This document shows positions 19,538-28,314 of a stretch of DNA of 60,280 nucleotides, one piece after another. The stretch is from Lentisphaerales bacterium. GTDB taxonomy: Bacteria > Verrucomicrobiota > Kiritimatiellia > JAUXFM01. Position 1 is the stretch's first letter; each line of letters begins with the position of its first letter. The notes under the pieces were generated by a model, which saw nothing but the letters and a program-made list of their open reading frames with translations, was not told the origin of the DNA and ran no database searches. The stretch spans positions 1 through 60,280 of the forward strand of contig JAUXFM010000004.1 in assembly GCA_030622955.1 (NCBI GenBank). The letters run 5' to 3'. The position numbers and the translations under genes are program-made.

Positions 19538-20718
19538 AGAAGATGCACGTTATCTCGTTGATGCTGGCGATGATCTGCCTGGCCGGTTGTGGCAGGAATG
19601 GCGACACCGCGCCTGATACAGAGGCAAATGCCGGGGCCAATCTCGAAGCGTCTCTGGCGATTGATATCGCAGGGTTGAAATCAGAAGATGGCCAGCCGCT
19701 GTTGTTGGACCTTGAAAAGAAGACCCCGCCGCCACGCCCGAACGATCCCGCGTCTCTCCCCGACACCGATCCGATGCATTGGTACGATATGGAATATGCC
19801 GGATGGAGTGTTGATAAAGTCAACATTCCGCCATCACCGAAGAGCGGCGCCATAGGCAAGCGAGTTATTGCTATTATCAACGGAGATCATCCCTATCTTA
19901 CTGCCTACAGCACCGGCATAAAGAAGGTCGCTGACGCGTACAAGATGAATCTCAAGATCCTGTCGCCTAACTGGAAAGTGGACGTACAAAATCAGATGCT
20001 CGCAGAAGCGGTGAATGACCAGCCCGACATGATCATCCTCGTAGCACTTGATGCTAAGGTCGGCGTGCAGCAGGTGCGCAAGGTTAACCGCGCAGGCATT
20101 CCGATCATTCTCAGCAACATGCTTCCGGATTCTGAAGCCATGCGCTACGCAATCTGTTGGACCGGTCCGGATGATTGGGGGCAGTTCCGTATGCTCGCAC
20201 GAGAGTGGGCGGATAAGCTGGGCAAGAAGGGCGGGGTTGCCTATATTCGTCACGCACCTGGTGGTTCGCCATTCTTTGCTCGTACCTATGCTCCGATTTC
20301 TGAACTGTCCGGCTACGCGCCCGACATCAAGGTGCTCGATATGCAGGCACCGGGCTTTGAAGCGGCCAAAACGCAGCAGGTTGTTGCAGACTGGATCATG
20401 CGGTTTGGGAAAGACCTGACAGGCATTTGTGCTGCTGATGATTCTGCTCAGGCTATTGGCATTATCGAGGCTTGCAAGAAGGCCGGCAGGACTGATATTG
20501 TTGTCGTCGCGGCGGGCAACAGCAAGGTCGGCATGGACGCGGTTAAGGCAGGCGATATATTTGCCATCACCTATCAGTCAGCTGAGGCCGATGGCGCAGT
20601 GGCGATCAAGGCTTCCGTCGATTGGTTCAACGGAGTGGATGTAGAACCGGTCCGTTATCTGCCCAAGCACATTATCAGTGTTACGGATGTTGATGAGTTT
20701 ATGCCGGCGCAGTGGTAG
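19534..20718 (+). CDS. Sugar-type ABC transporter substrate-binding lipoprotein
   Basis: Lipobox LAGCGRNG; VIAIINGDHPYLTAYSTGIKKVADAYKM...CAADDSAQAIGIIEACKKAG periplasmic-binding protein type 1 features. Confidence 0.85.
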   Translation: MKKMHVISLMLAMICLAGCGRNGDTAPDTEANAGANLEASLAIDIAGLKSEDGQPLLLDLEKKTPPPRPNDPASLPDTDPMHWYDMEYAGWSVDKVNIPPSPKSGAIGKRVIAIINGDHPYLTAYSTGIKKVADAYKMNLKILSPNWKVDVQNQMLAEAVNDQPDMIILVALDAKVGVQQVRKVNRAGIPIILSNMLPDSEAMRYAICWTGPDDWGQFRMLAREWADKLGKKGGVAYIRHAPGGSPFFARTYAPISELSGYAPDIKVLDMQAPGFEAAKTQQVVADWIMRFGKDLTGICAADDSAQAIGIIEACKKAGRTDIVVVAAGNSKVGMDAVKAGDIFAITYQSAEADGAVAIKASVDWFNGVDVEPVRYLPKHIISVTDVDEFMPAQW

Positions 20719-20750
20719 TCGGTCGGGGTTGGACGAGAAAGGGAACAACT

Positions 20751-21794
20751 ATGAATTCTAGAGAACGAGTCCTTACTGCGTTTGATTTCGATGAGCCGGA
20801 TCGGGTGCCGATGTGGCATGGGTTGTCGGATAGGTTCATCGCCAAGGCAAACAGTGAACTTGGGTTGGCCGATGAAGAGGCGTTGCGGAAGCGGCTGGGC
20901 GACGATTTCAGACGTGTGTTCGCGAGTTATAACGTGCCGGATGTGCCATTACCTGATGGCGTAATGAGTCGCACAATCTTCGGCGTCGATCGACTGGGCT
21001 ATGAGTATGGCCAACCGGCATCGCATCCGCTTGATGAAGCAACGCTGGATGATGTGAACAATTACCCGTGGCCTGATCCTGCTTGCGTCGATGTTTCCGG
21101 TATTCGTGATGCTGCCACCGCATGGCGTGATGAGTATGCGATCCTTGGCGGGGACTGGTCGCCATTCTGGCATGACGCTATCGATTTGCTGGGCATGGAG
21201 AATCTCTACATCAAGATGTATGAGAAGCCTGATTTGGTCGATTCACTGATGACCCATATGGTCAACTTCTATGTCGAGTCGAGTCGCAGGATCTTTGAAG
21301 AGGCTGGCGATCTGATAGATGTTTCCTTTATAGGCAACGATCTTGGTGGTCAGACCGGACCTTTGCTTGGTCCGGAGCTGTTCGAGCGATTCGTGTTGCC
21401 GCATATCAAGCGGCTTATTGATCTTGGGCACGAGTATGACCTCAAGATCCAGATGCACTGCTGTGGTGGCTTTGAGCCATTGATCGAGATGCTCATATCT
21501 GCCGGGCTCGATTCTCTGCATGCGATTCAGCCAAGCTGCCACGGCATGGATCTCGCAGCATTGAAGAAGAACTATGGGGATCGTATCGTGCTAAACGGGG
21601 CAATTGATTCGCATCATATATTGATTGATGGCACACCCGATACGATCAGAGATGATACAGGCCAGGTACTTTCGATCATGAAACCAGGTGGTGGGTATAT
21701 TGCCGGTGCCAGCCATGACTGGGTGCTTGAAGAGACGCCAGTTGAAAATATGGTTGCGATGGCAGATGCGGTTATGGAATTTGGTGGGTATTGA
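20751..21794 (+). CDS. UroD/MtaA-superfamily protein
   Basis: MNSRERVLTAFDFDEPDRVPMWHG; QMHCCGGFEPLIEMLISAGLDSLHAIQPSCHGMD HxC motif; start refined to ATG 20751. Confidence 0.85.
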   Translation: MNSRERVLTAFDFDEPDRVPMWHGLSDRFIAKANSELGLADEEALRKRLGDDFRRVFASYNVPDVPLPDGVMSRTIFGVDRLGYEYGQPASHPLDEATLDDVNNYPWPDPACVDVSGIRDAATAWRDEYAILGGDWSPFWHDAIDLLGMENLYIKMYEKPDLVDSLMTHMVNFYVESSRRIFEEAGDLIDVSFIGNDLGGQTGPLLGPELFERFVLPHIKRLIDLGHEYDLKIQMHCCGGFEPLIEMLISAGLDSLHAIQPSCHGMDLAALKKNYGDRIVLNGAIDSHHILIDGTPDTIRDDTGQVLSIMKPGGGYIAGASHDWVLEETPVENMVAMADAVMEFGGY

Positions 21795-22176
21795 AAAAGA
21801 AGAAACTGATGCAGATATAACGAAGATCATCTGATACCCGAATGCCCACGGGATGAACATTTGTTTGAGACGTTGCTCTATGTACGGTTCCATGCGCACA
21901 CCTCGCCAGGCCCGACGACCAGAATAATCAATGCCCTTCTCTTCATGACGTTCTGCCGCTCACCGCATTGAGATAATGATAAGCGGAAAAGCCTACTTCG
22001 CGCGATGCTTCGGCCTGGCAAGCATAACGCCGAGACAGGTGAGGGTTAGATCCCCCCCCCCCCACAAGGGGTCCAATCACTCGAAAGAGTTATTGGCCCA
22101 ATCCACGTATTCCCCCTATAATCGGCGCGATGCAGAAGGTGCAGCCAAATCGACTAAATGCAGAAGAGGAGGCAAG

Positions 22177-22656
22177 ATGAAGAAATCTATGTTCATTGGT
22201 ATTGCGGTTATGAGTGTTCTGTTGTTCGTCACGGGATCGCTCGCGACAGAAGACGAGGACGACCAGAAGCGGTTTCGCAGGATGATGCAGGAAAGAGGCA
22301 TACGGGGTCTACTTTCAAATTACCAGTTGTCTTTCCCAAACGGAGGCCTGGTAGCGCAGACCCTCCTCTTCATGACGCCGGAATTCAAAGACAGCATAGT
22401 TGTCAAGGGCACCAAGGGGAAACTGGACACAGAGGCGACCATGAAAAAGCTCACCGCCAAACTTGGGGCGGGTGATTCGAAACTTAAACTCGCCAAGCGC
22501 AAAACATATGTCGAGCACGATGGTGGCGCTAGTTTCGAGATGGAGATCTTGTTCGAGGACGGTTCCAAGGTTACGAAGGACTTCACCGTGATGCCGAACA
22601 AGGATCCGATCACGAGTAAGAGCAGTATCAAATGGGTCGTCAGCGATATTAAGTGA
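22177..22656 (+). CDS. Small secreted hypothetical protein
   Basis: MKKSMFIGIAVMSVLLFVTGSLATEDEDD signal peptide; start refined to 22177 from ORF 21976. Confidence 0.55.
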   Translation: MKKSMFIGIAVMSVLLFVTGSLATEDEDDQKRFRRMMQERGIRGLLSNYQLSFPNGGLVAQTLLFMTPEFKDSIVVKGTKGKLDTEATMKKLTAKLGAGDSKLKLAKRKTYVEHDGGASFEMEILFEDGSKVTKDFTVMPNKDPITSKSSIKWVVSDIK

Positions 22657-22877
22657 GTGACACTACTACAAACCTGGCGACAGAGAAACACTTCTCTACA
22701 CGCTATGGTCAAGCACTGAGTACAAGATTCTGCCCGGCGCCTACGATATCAAGGTTGAGCGCAAGACGGATGAAGGCATGGAATTGAAATGGATTGAGAA
22801 GGTGAGTATTCTGGCAGGAGAAAGAAGAGAGAAGAAAGTTCTCTTCTAGAATTTCATAAACACGAAAGGAGATTCTG

Positions 22878-23186
22878 ATGAACAGGAACCTGGTAATGAT
22901 GATGGTGATCGCTGTTGTCGCGGTCGGACTTGTAACGGGATGCGGAAAGAAAGTCGGCAAGCTTAGTGAAGCAGACTTCATAGAATTAAACGCGCAGGCA
23001 ATGGCCATCGGCTCTACGGAAAGAGATGCGGAGAAGATGAATGCAAAACTGGAAGCACTTTTTACTAAATACGACATGACACAGGAAGAGATGAACAAGA
23101 TCTCGAGTGGACCGGAAGGCGACGATATCAGGGAACGGCTTGGACCACAAATCATGAAGCGCGCACTGGAGCTTGGGTCTAAATAG
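22878..23186 (+). CDS. Small lipoprotein, unknown function
   Basis: MNRNLVMMMVIAVVAVGLVTGCGKK lipobox with upstream aaaggaga RBS. Confidence 0.6.
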   Translation: MNRNLVMMMVIAVVAVGLVTGCGKKVGKLSEADFIELNAQAMAIGSTERDAEKMNAKLEALFTKYDMTQEEMNKISSGPEGDDIRERLGPQIMKRALELGSK

Positions 23187-23249
23187 GAAACAACTGCGTA
23201 CGACAAGAGACATGTGGCAATGGAAAGAAGAAACAGGAGGAAGCGGATT

Positions 23250-23648
23250 ATGAGGAAATGGTACGCGATATTAGTGGTCGGAATAGTTGCTTGTTCGTTT
23301 GTTTGCGGATGTGGTGACAAGGAAGAGAAGGTGCCGGCAGTTACCGCCAAGCAATTGGAGAACTTGAAAAAGATGAGCGAGGCGGCAACGACCACCGCAG
23401 AACCAACTAGTACTGCTCTTCAATCAATTGCGCATTGCAGTATCGCAATTGCATATATAAAGAGCGCGAAGAACCGGTTTGCTTCGAAGAACCCGGACTT
23501 CGACCGACATGCGCCTCTGACCGTGGCGCAAATTGATCCGTTCATGGCTGACGGCAGGACCTTTGCTGGCCTGGAATGCCCGAAGGGCGGCAAGTACTCA
23601 GTAAATACGCTGGCCAAGGAAGCTTCATGCAGCAAGTGCACGCAGTAG
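23250..23648 (+). CDS. Lipoprotein with pseudopilin-like C-terminal Cys motif
   Basis: MRKWYAILVVGIVACSFVCGCGDKEE lipobox; C-terminus LECPKGGKYSVNTLAKEASCSKC. Confidence 0.6.
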   Translation: MRKWYAILVVGIVACSFVCGCGDKEEKVPAVTAKQLENLKKMSEAATTTAEPTSTALQSIAHCSIAIAYIKSAKNRFASKNPDFDRHAPLTVAQIDPFMADGRTFAGLECPKGGKYSVNTLAKEASCSKCTQ

Positions 23649-23740
23649 CGTGCAGCAGGCGGGCGGAGAGTAAGAAATGAGGCTGGGGGGGGGGACGACT
23701 AGCCCTGATCTACCGAGCAGAGATCAGTAACTGGATACGC

Positions 23741-24949
23741 TTACCTCTCGAGATAAGCAATCAAGACCGCCAATCCCACAAAGAACAGACCTAGAATCAC
23801 TTTGCTCAGGACAACATTGCACTTGCTCCAGTTGAGAAGCCTCTCTGTTTTCAGGCCCTGGGAGACGGCAACGAAGACAACAACCAGTGGCACAATGAAC
23901 ATGCCATTGTAAAGCAACAGATACTTCCACGCCGTCATGTCGTTCGGCACGAGCTTAATTATGCTGACCAGAACAGGTATGTATAGCTGCCCCGTGCAGA
24001 TGCTTTCAAGTGCTGTAACCGCTGTGCCGATCATTAATCCGGCCAGGATCAGATTCCCCATGCCCAGCCCCGCCTTCATAATCCTATGCGTCAACATCTT
24101 GATACTGGCCGGCAACTGAAGCGTTACTGCCGCGGCGTCCCTTTCTATTCTGTATCTGTAAGCGTCTCTGAACGAGAGAATGGCAAGCACCGCCAGGATT
24201 CCAGCCATGACGATGCCAAAGCCTTGTCTCGCGTAATCGAATGAGTCCAGTAGATACAAAGCACGAAGTAATGCGAAACCGATTGCCGTGTAGGTGACAA
24301 AAGATGCAACACAGAACGAGACCCCCATGAGAATCAACGCTCTGCCACGAACCCTCGATACTGCCAAGAGTGAAAGGAAGAAGACGAGTGTCCCAATCGC
24401 GCAGGGATTCACGCCATCGCCCAGACCCGCGATCATCAGACCGGGAATCGTCCATTGCGACATCCTCTGCCTCAGAATTGAAACATCCATCCCCTCTTCT
24501 CCAGGTCTCACAATCGGTTTCGGCTGAACCCAGCCCGGAGCCATTCGCAATGCAACAGATTCATCAATCCGACCGAACATGTCTTTCTTGATCTTCTTGA
24601 ATCCGTTGAACACATATTGGTAGTCGACCACCATACATACCGGCTCATTCTTTGTGATCTTCAGAGCATCCTGGTATCTTGCCAGGATCAGGACATTTGC
24701 TTCCTCGTTCACGTTATAGCGATTGACTTTGCAGAACCCCTCAAATCGTTCCTCCAACTCCGGCATTACCTGCTGCTTGACGTGCAGACAGTCCGGACAG
24801 CCCGGCTCAAAGAAATAATCGATTACAACAAGCGAGATCTCAGAATTCTTCGCCATCGCAGGAGCGCACAAAGCGATCAACAGAAACAGAATTCTCAGCA
24901 CAGCTCTCATAGCCAGCAGTATAGTAATGGTGAGCGCCAACAGAAACAA
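23741..24949 (-). CDS. Thioredoxin-fold/CcdA(DsbD)-like transmembrane fusion protein
   Basis: N-terminal EPGCPDCLHVKQQVMPELEERF thioredoxin-like CxxC, then multi-TM with GLGDGVNPCAIGTLVFFLSLL and TALESICTGQLYIP redox Cys. Confidence 0.75.
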   Translation of the reverse strand: MFLLALTITILLAMRAVLRILFLLIALCAPAMAKNSEISLVVIDYFFEPGCPDCLHVKQQVMPELEERFEGFCKVNRYNVNEEANVLILARYQDALKITKNEPVCMVVDYQYVFNGFKKIKKDMFGRIDESVALRMAPGWVQPKPIVRPGEEGMDVSILRQRMSQWTIPGLMIAGLGDGVNPCAIGTLVFFLSLLAVSRVRGRALILMGVSFCVASFVTYTAIGFALLRALYLLDSFDYARQGFGIVMAGILAVLAILSFRDAYRYRIERDAAAVTLQLPASIKMLTHRIMKAGLGMGNLILAGLMIGTAVTALESICTGQLYIPVLVSIIKLVPNDMTAWKYLLLYNGMFIVPLVVVFVAVSQGLKTERLLNWSKCNVVLSKVILGLFFVGLAVLIAYLER

Positions 24950-25065
24950 TTATTGGCCACAAAGAAACCCCGCCATGGCTTCAGTGATAACGCACATGTT
25001 GTATCTTTCCGCAGCAATAGTTCCACGCTACGGCGTCATGAACGAGCTCAAGCCCTGTGGATGAA

Positions 25066-27432
25066 TCAGCTAGCAACAAGCTGCTCATCCAGCTTCACGA
25101 TCTGGCCTGCGGTCAGCTCAAGTTCCGCTCTCTGTTCGCCATATCGAACCTGCACCTTGCCCACACGCCCGGCTTTGATGCGGGCCTCTGTGAGGGCACC
25201 GCCAGCCCATGCGATATCCACTTCGAATCCACCACGTGCACACAAGCCCTTGACCTCACCTTCAGCCCAAGCGGTTGGAAGAGCGGGCAGGATGTCGAGC
25301 GAACCCCAATGGGACTGCAGGAACAGCTCGGCAACACCGGCAGTAGCTCCAAAATTCCCGTCAATCTGGAACGGCGGATGTGCATCGAAGAAATTCAGGT
25401 ACAGACCGCCACCTCTGCTCTTAACTTCGGGCTCCTTAAGAATCATCAACTGACGCAATACTTCAAGCGCATGATCCCCATCGCGCATCCGCGCCCAGAG
25501 ACAGGTACGCCAGCCCATGCCCCACCCCGTAGTCTTGTCACCACGCCTTATCAAGGATCTGCGCACGGCATTGATAAGCGCCTGATCCTTCTCGGGTGTG
25601 AATCCACAACCTGGATAGACGTCATACAGATGTGAGACATGCCGATGGGTCGGCTCGGCCTCTTCGAAGTCCTCAAGGTATTCAAGAAGCTGACCTTCAC
25701 TACCAACAGTATGCGGCGCCAAACGTGAGAGCTTGCCAGCAATTTCCTCGATTACCGCATCGTCGGTCATCCCAAGATGGGCCGCTGCAGAGATCGTGTT
25801 CACAAACACCTCGCGCACGATGCTCTGGTCCATCGCGGAGCCTTCACTCGCTTCTACTTTCTCGCCCGTACCCGGATCAATGAAACTATTTTCTGGGGAT
25901 GTTGCGGGACTGGTCACAAGCATGCCAGCTTTGTTCTCGACAAGATAATCGAGATAGAACAACGCACAACTCTTCAATACGGGAAAAGCCCTCTCCTTCA
26001 GGAACGCTTTGTCACCGGAAAACAGATAGGATTCCCACAAGTGGCGACTGAGCCAGCCCAAACTCATAGGCCAGAAAGCCCAGCGCGTCTCGAACCCGAC
26101 GTAGCCGGGCCAGCGCCATAGATCGGTGTTATGATGAGAACAACTACCGCGACAGCCGTATAACTCACTTGCAGCTCTTTTTCCGCTCTTCGCGAGTTCA
26201 CACACCATATCCAGCATAGGCTGGTCACACTCGGACAAGTTGCAGGTCTGTGCCGGCCAGTAGTTCATCTCTGTGTTGATGTTGATGGTGTAGCGCCCAC
26301 TCCACGGCGGGCTGACCTTGTCGTTCCAGATGCCCTGCAGGTTCGATGGCTCGCAGCCTGCCCGTGAACAGGCAATAAGCAAATATCGACCATACTGGAA
26401 GAGCAGCGAAACCAAGTCCTGATCCTGCTCGGGTGATGGATTTGCTCTCAATCTTTCCTCTATCGAGACATCCGATCCGCTTCCCCTACCCAGTCGAAGC
26501 TGGACCCTATCATAAAGTGCAGCGTGATCGAGCCGATGCTCTTCCTGCAATGCTGACCAACCTCTGCCGGCCGCAGACCGGATCAGTTTCTCTGCCTTCT
26601 TGCCGGGCTTAACGCCATCACTGCCGGGCTGACGGTCATGTCCACAAAAATCGGTTGCTATGGCGATGTAGAGAGTAATTTCATCTGCACCGGTGACTCG
26701 CAGCATCCCATCCTCCGCTTCCGTTACTGCATTGGCCCCTTTTGCAACGGCGAACAACCGGTTCTGGTATCGAACGGCTGGGCTCTTACGCTTCTCTTCG
26801 GCCCAAACGTCGTCTTCGGTGTAACCTTGCCGTGCAGCCGGATTCATTGAGGCGCATCGACCATCGTATGCAATGGTATCGGCAGTTGCCTGGCTGGCCA
26901 CGAAATGTTGCATGGGCGAGGTCATATGTGCGCTGAAACTGAGTCCACCTGCCTCAGAACAGGCTAGAGACACGCACATGACCTGTGCGGGGTACGAGAC
27001 GAAAGTTTCTCGCGAATACGTGATGCCATCGCAATCGAAGCATACGGTTGTCATGCCGGCGCTCAGCGACAGATCACGCCTGTAATTGGTGACATTATCC
27101 GACGGTAACTCGAAGTCAAGGAACAAGCTCCCTGCAGTCTGGTACGCCTGACATTCATCACGTTCATGAAGAATGTTCTCATCGATGAACCGCACTGCCT
27201 CCGTGTATTTCTCTTCCCTGATCAGTTGTCGTGCATCTTCGACCAGTTTCGGAGTCTCCGGATTGAACTCATATTCACCCGGTCCGGACCAGAGTTGGTC
27301 ATGATTGAGTTGGTATTCTTCGCGTTCAACGCCGCCATAAACCATCGCGCCCAGGTGTCCGTTTCCGAGTGGGAGCGCGGCTTCCCAATATGCAGCAGGC
27401 TTTTTGTGCCAGAGAATGTCGTTGTTGCTCAT
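25066..27432 (-). CDS. Glycoside hydrolase family 95-like (alpha-L-fucosidase)
   Basis: 788 aa; WEAALPLGNGHLGAMVYGGVEREEYQLNHDQLWSGPG, NLQGIWNDKVSPPWSGRYTININTEMNYWPAQTCNLSEC. Confidence 0.9.
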   Translation of the reverse strand: MSNNDILWHKKPAAYWEAALPLGNGHLGAMVYGGVEREEYQLNHDQLWSGPGEYEFNPETPKLVEDARQLIREEKYTEAVRFIDENILHERDECQAYQTAGSLFLDFELPSDNVTNYRRDLSLSAGMTTVCFDCDGITYSRETFVSYPAQVMCVSLACSEAGGLSFSAHMTSPMQHFVASQATADTIAYDGRCASMNPAARQGYTEDDVWAEEKRKSPAVRYQNRLFAVAKGANAVTEAEDGMLRVTGADEITLYIAIATDFCGHDRQPGSDGVKPGKKAEKLIRSAAGRGWSALQEEHRLDHAALYDRVQLRLGRGSGSDVSIEERLRANPSPEQDQDLVSLLFQYGRYLLIACSRAGCEPSNLQGIWNDKVSPPWSGRYTININTEMNYWPAQTCNLSECDQPMLDMVCELAKSGKRAASELYGCRGSCSHHNTDLWRWPGYVGFETRWAFWPMSLGWLSRHLWESYLFSGDKAFLKERAFPVLKSCALFYLDYLVENKAGMLVTSPATSPENSFIDPGTGEKVEASEGSAMDQSIVREVFVNTISAAAHLGMTDDAVIEEIAGKLSRLAPHTVGSEGQLLEYLEDFEEAEPTHRHVSHLYDVYPGCGFTPEKDQALINAVRRSLIRRGDKTTGWGMGWRTCLWARMRDGDHALEVLRQLMILKEPEVKSRGGGLYLNFFDAHPPFQIDGNFGATAGVAELFLQSHWGSLDILPALPTAWAEGEVKGLCARGGFEVDIAWAGGALTEARIKAGRVGKVQVRYGEQRAELELTAGQIVKLDEQLVAS

Positions 27433-27728
27433 ATATAGTTCCTATAATTTAATTTCTTCTTCACACTTCCTGGCTCTACGGTTTTTGATGTCAATCACAT
27501 TGATGATGCGTTTGATCAATCTAGGGAATGTTTTAGATGCGAAACATGGTTGTTGGATCTGGCTAGCTCACAGCTATGGGTGAATGCAATGCTGGTGAGT
27601 GATGCTGCTCCCGGCAGGACCATGCCAACGGCGGGTTCCATGGGCGAGATCAAGGGCAATGAACAACCTATCGTTCCTTCCTATCCCCTTCTCATCCGAA
27701 GACGAGGAGGAGTGGGTGCGTAGTATGG

Positions 27729-27801
27729 AGCCAACGGTCGGGATCGAACCGACGACCTGTTCATTACGAATGAACTGCTCTGCCAACTGAGCTACGTTGG
27801 C
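27729..27801 (-). tRNA. tRNA-Thr (CGT anticodon)
   Basis: Reverse complement folds as GCCAACG-TA-GCTC...GTTCA-TTCGTAA-TGAAC...GTCGG-TTCGATC-CCGAC-CGTTGGC; CCA not encoded. Confidence 0.92.
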
Positions 27802-27816
27802 TCCGAAAAAGCCTGG

Positions 27817-28088
27817 CAGCCTACTGAAGAACTCAGGTGATCCGCGTTGCTGGGTGTTTTCGTCTCTGGCAAGGCGCGTGGCGCATGCGCATACCTGTAA
27901 GGTCTGTGCTGCGGCACGGAACGCCGACAGAGTCGAAAACACAAGCAACCCTATGGGCGCAGCGCATTTCTGCCCACCAGCATTGTTCGCGCTCCTCGGC
28001 GATGCCTACGGCATCGCCTGCGTCACGCTGCCTTGCTGGTCTATCATAAATGCCCCACGCGCGGCCATCTGAGTTCTTCAACAGGCTG
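27817..28088. mobile_element. MITE-like element with approx. 30 bp terminal inverted repeats
   Basis: Left CAGCCTACTGAAGAACTCAGGTGATCCGCG versus reverse complement of right end CAGCCTGTTGAAGAACTCAGATGGCCGCGCG; nested internal inverted repeats. Confidence 0.6.
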
Positions 28089-28265
28089 CAACATAATACA
28101 ATATTCTGCTGCCTGCGCAACCATTTCCAGTGCCATTTCGGATTTGGGCTTTCGGATTGCGAATTCCATTCTGCCTACTGGACAGGTGGGTGTTGTCTTT
28201 TTCGGCGCCCCGGGCCGTGGCGCCCTACCTAGCGTGAAAGCAATGGCTATGGATATGTCTTTCTT

Positions 28266-28293
28266 GCGGACGGCTGGGACCGCCGTCCCTACC
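28266..28293. repeat. GC-rich palindromic dispersed repeat
   Basis: gcggacggctgggaccgccgtccctacc, similar to 48521-48550. Confidence 0.55.
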
Positions 28294-28314
28294 CGATATG
28301 TGATCAGTCCCTGA

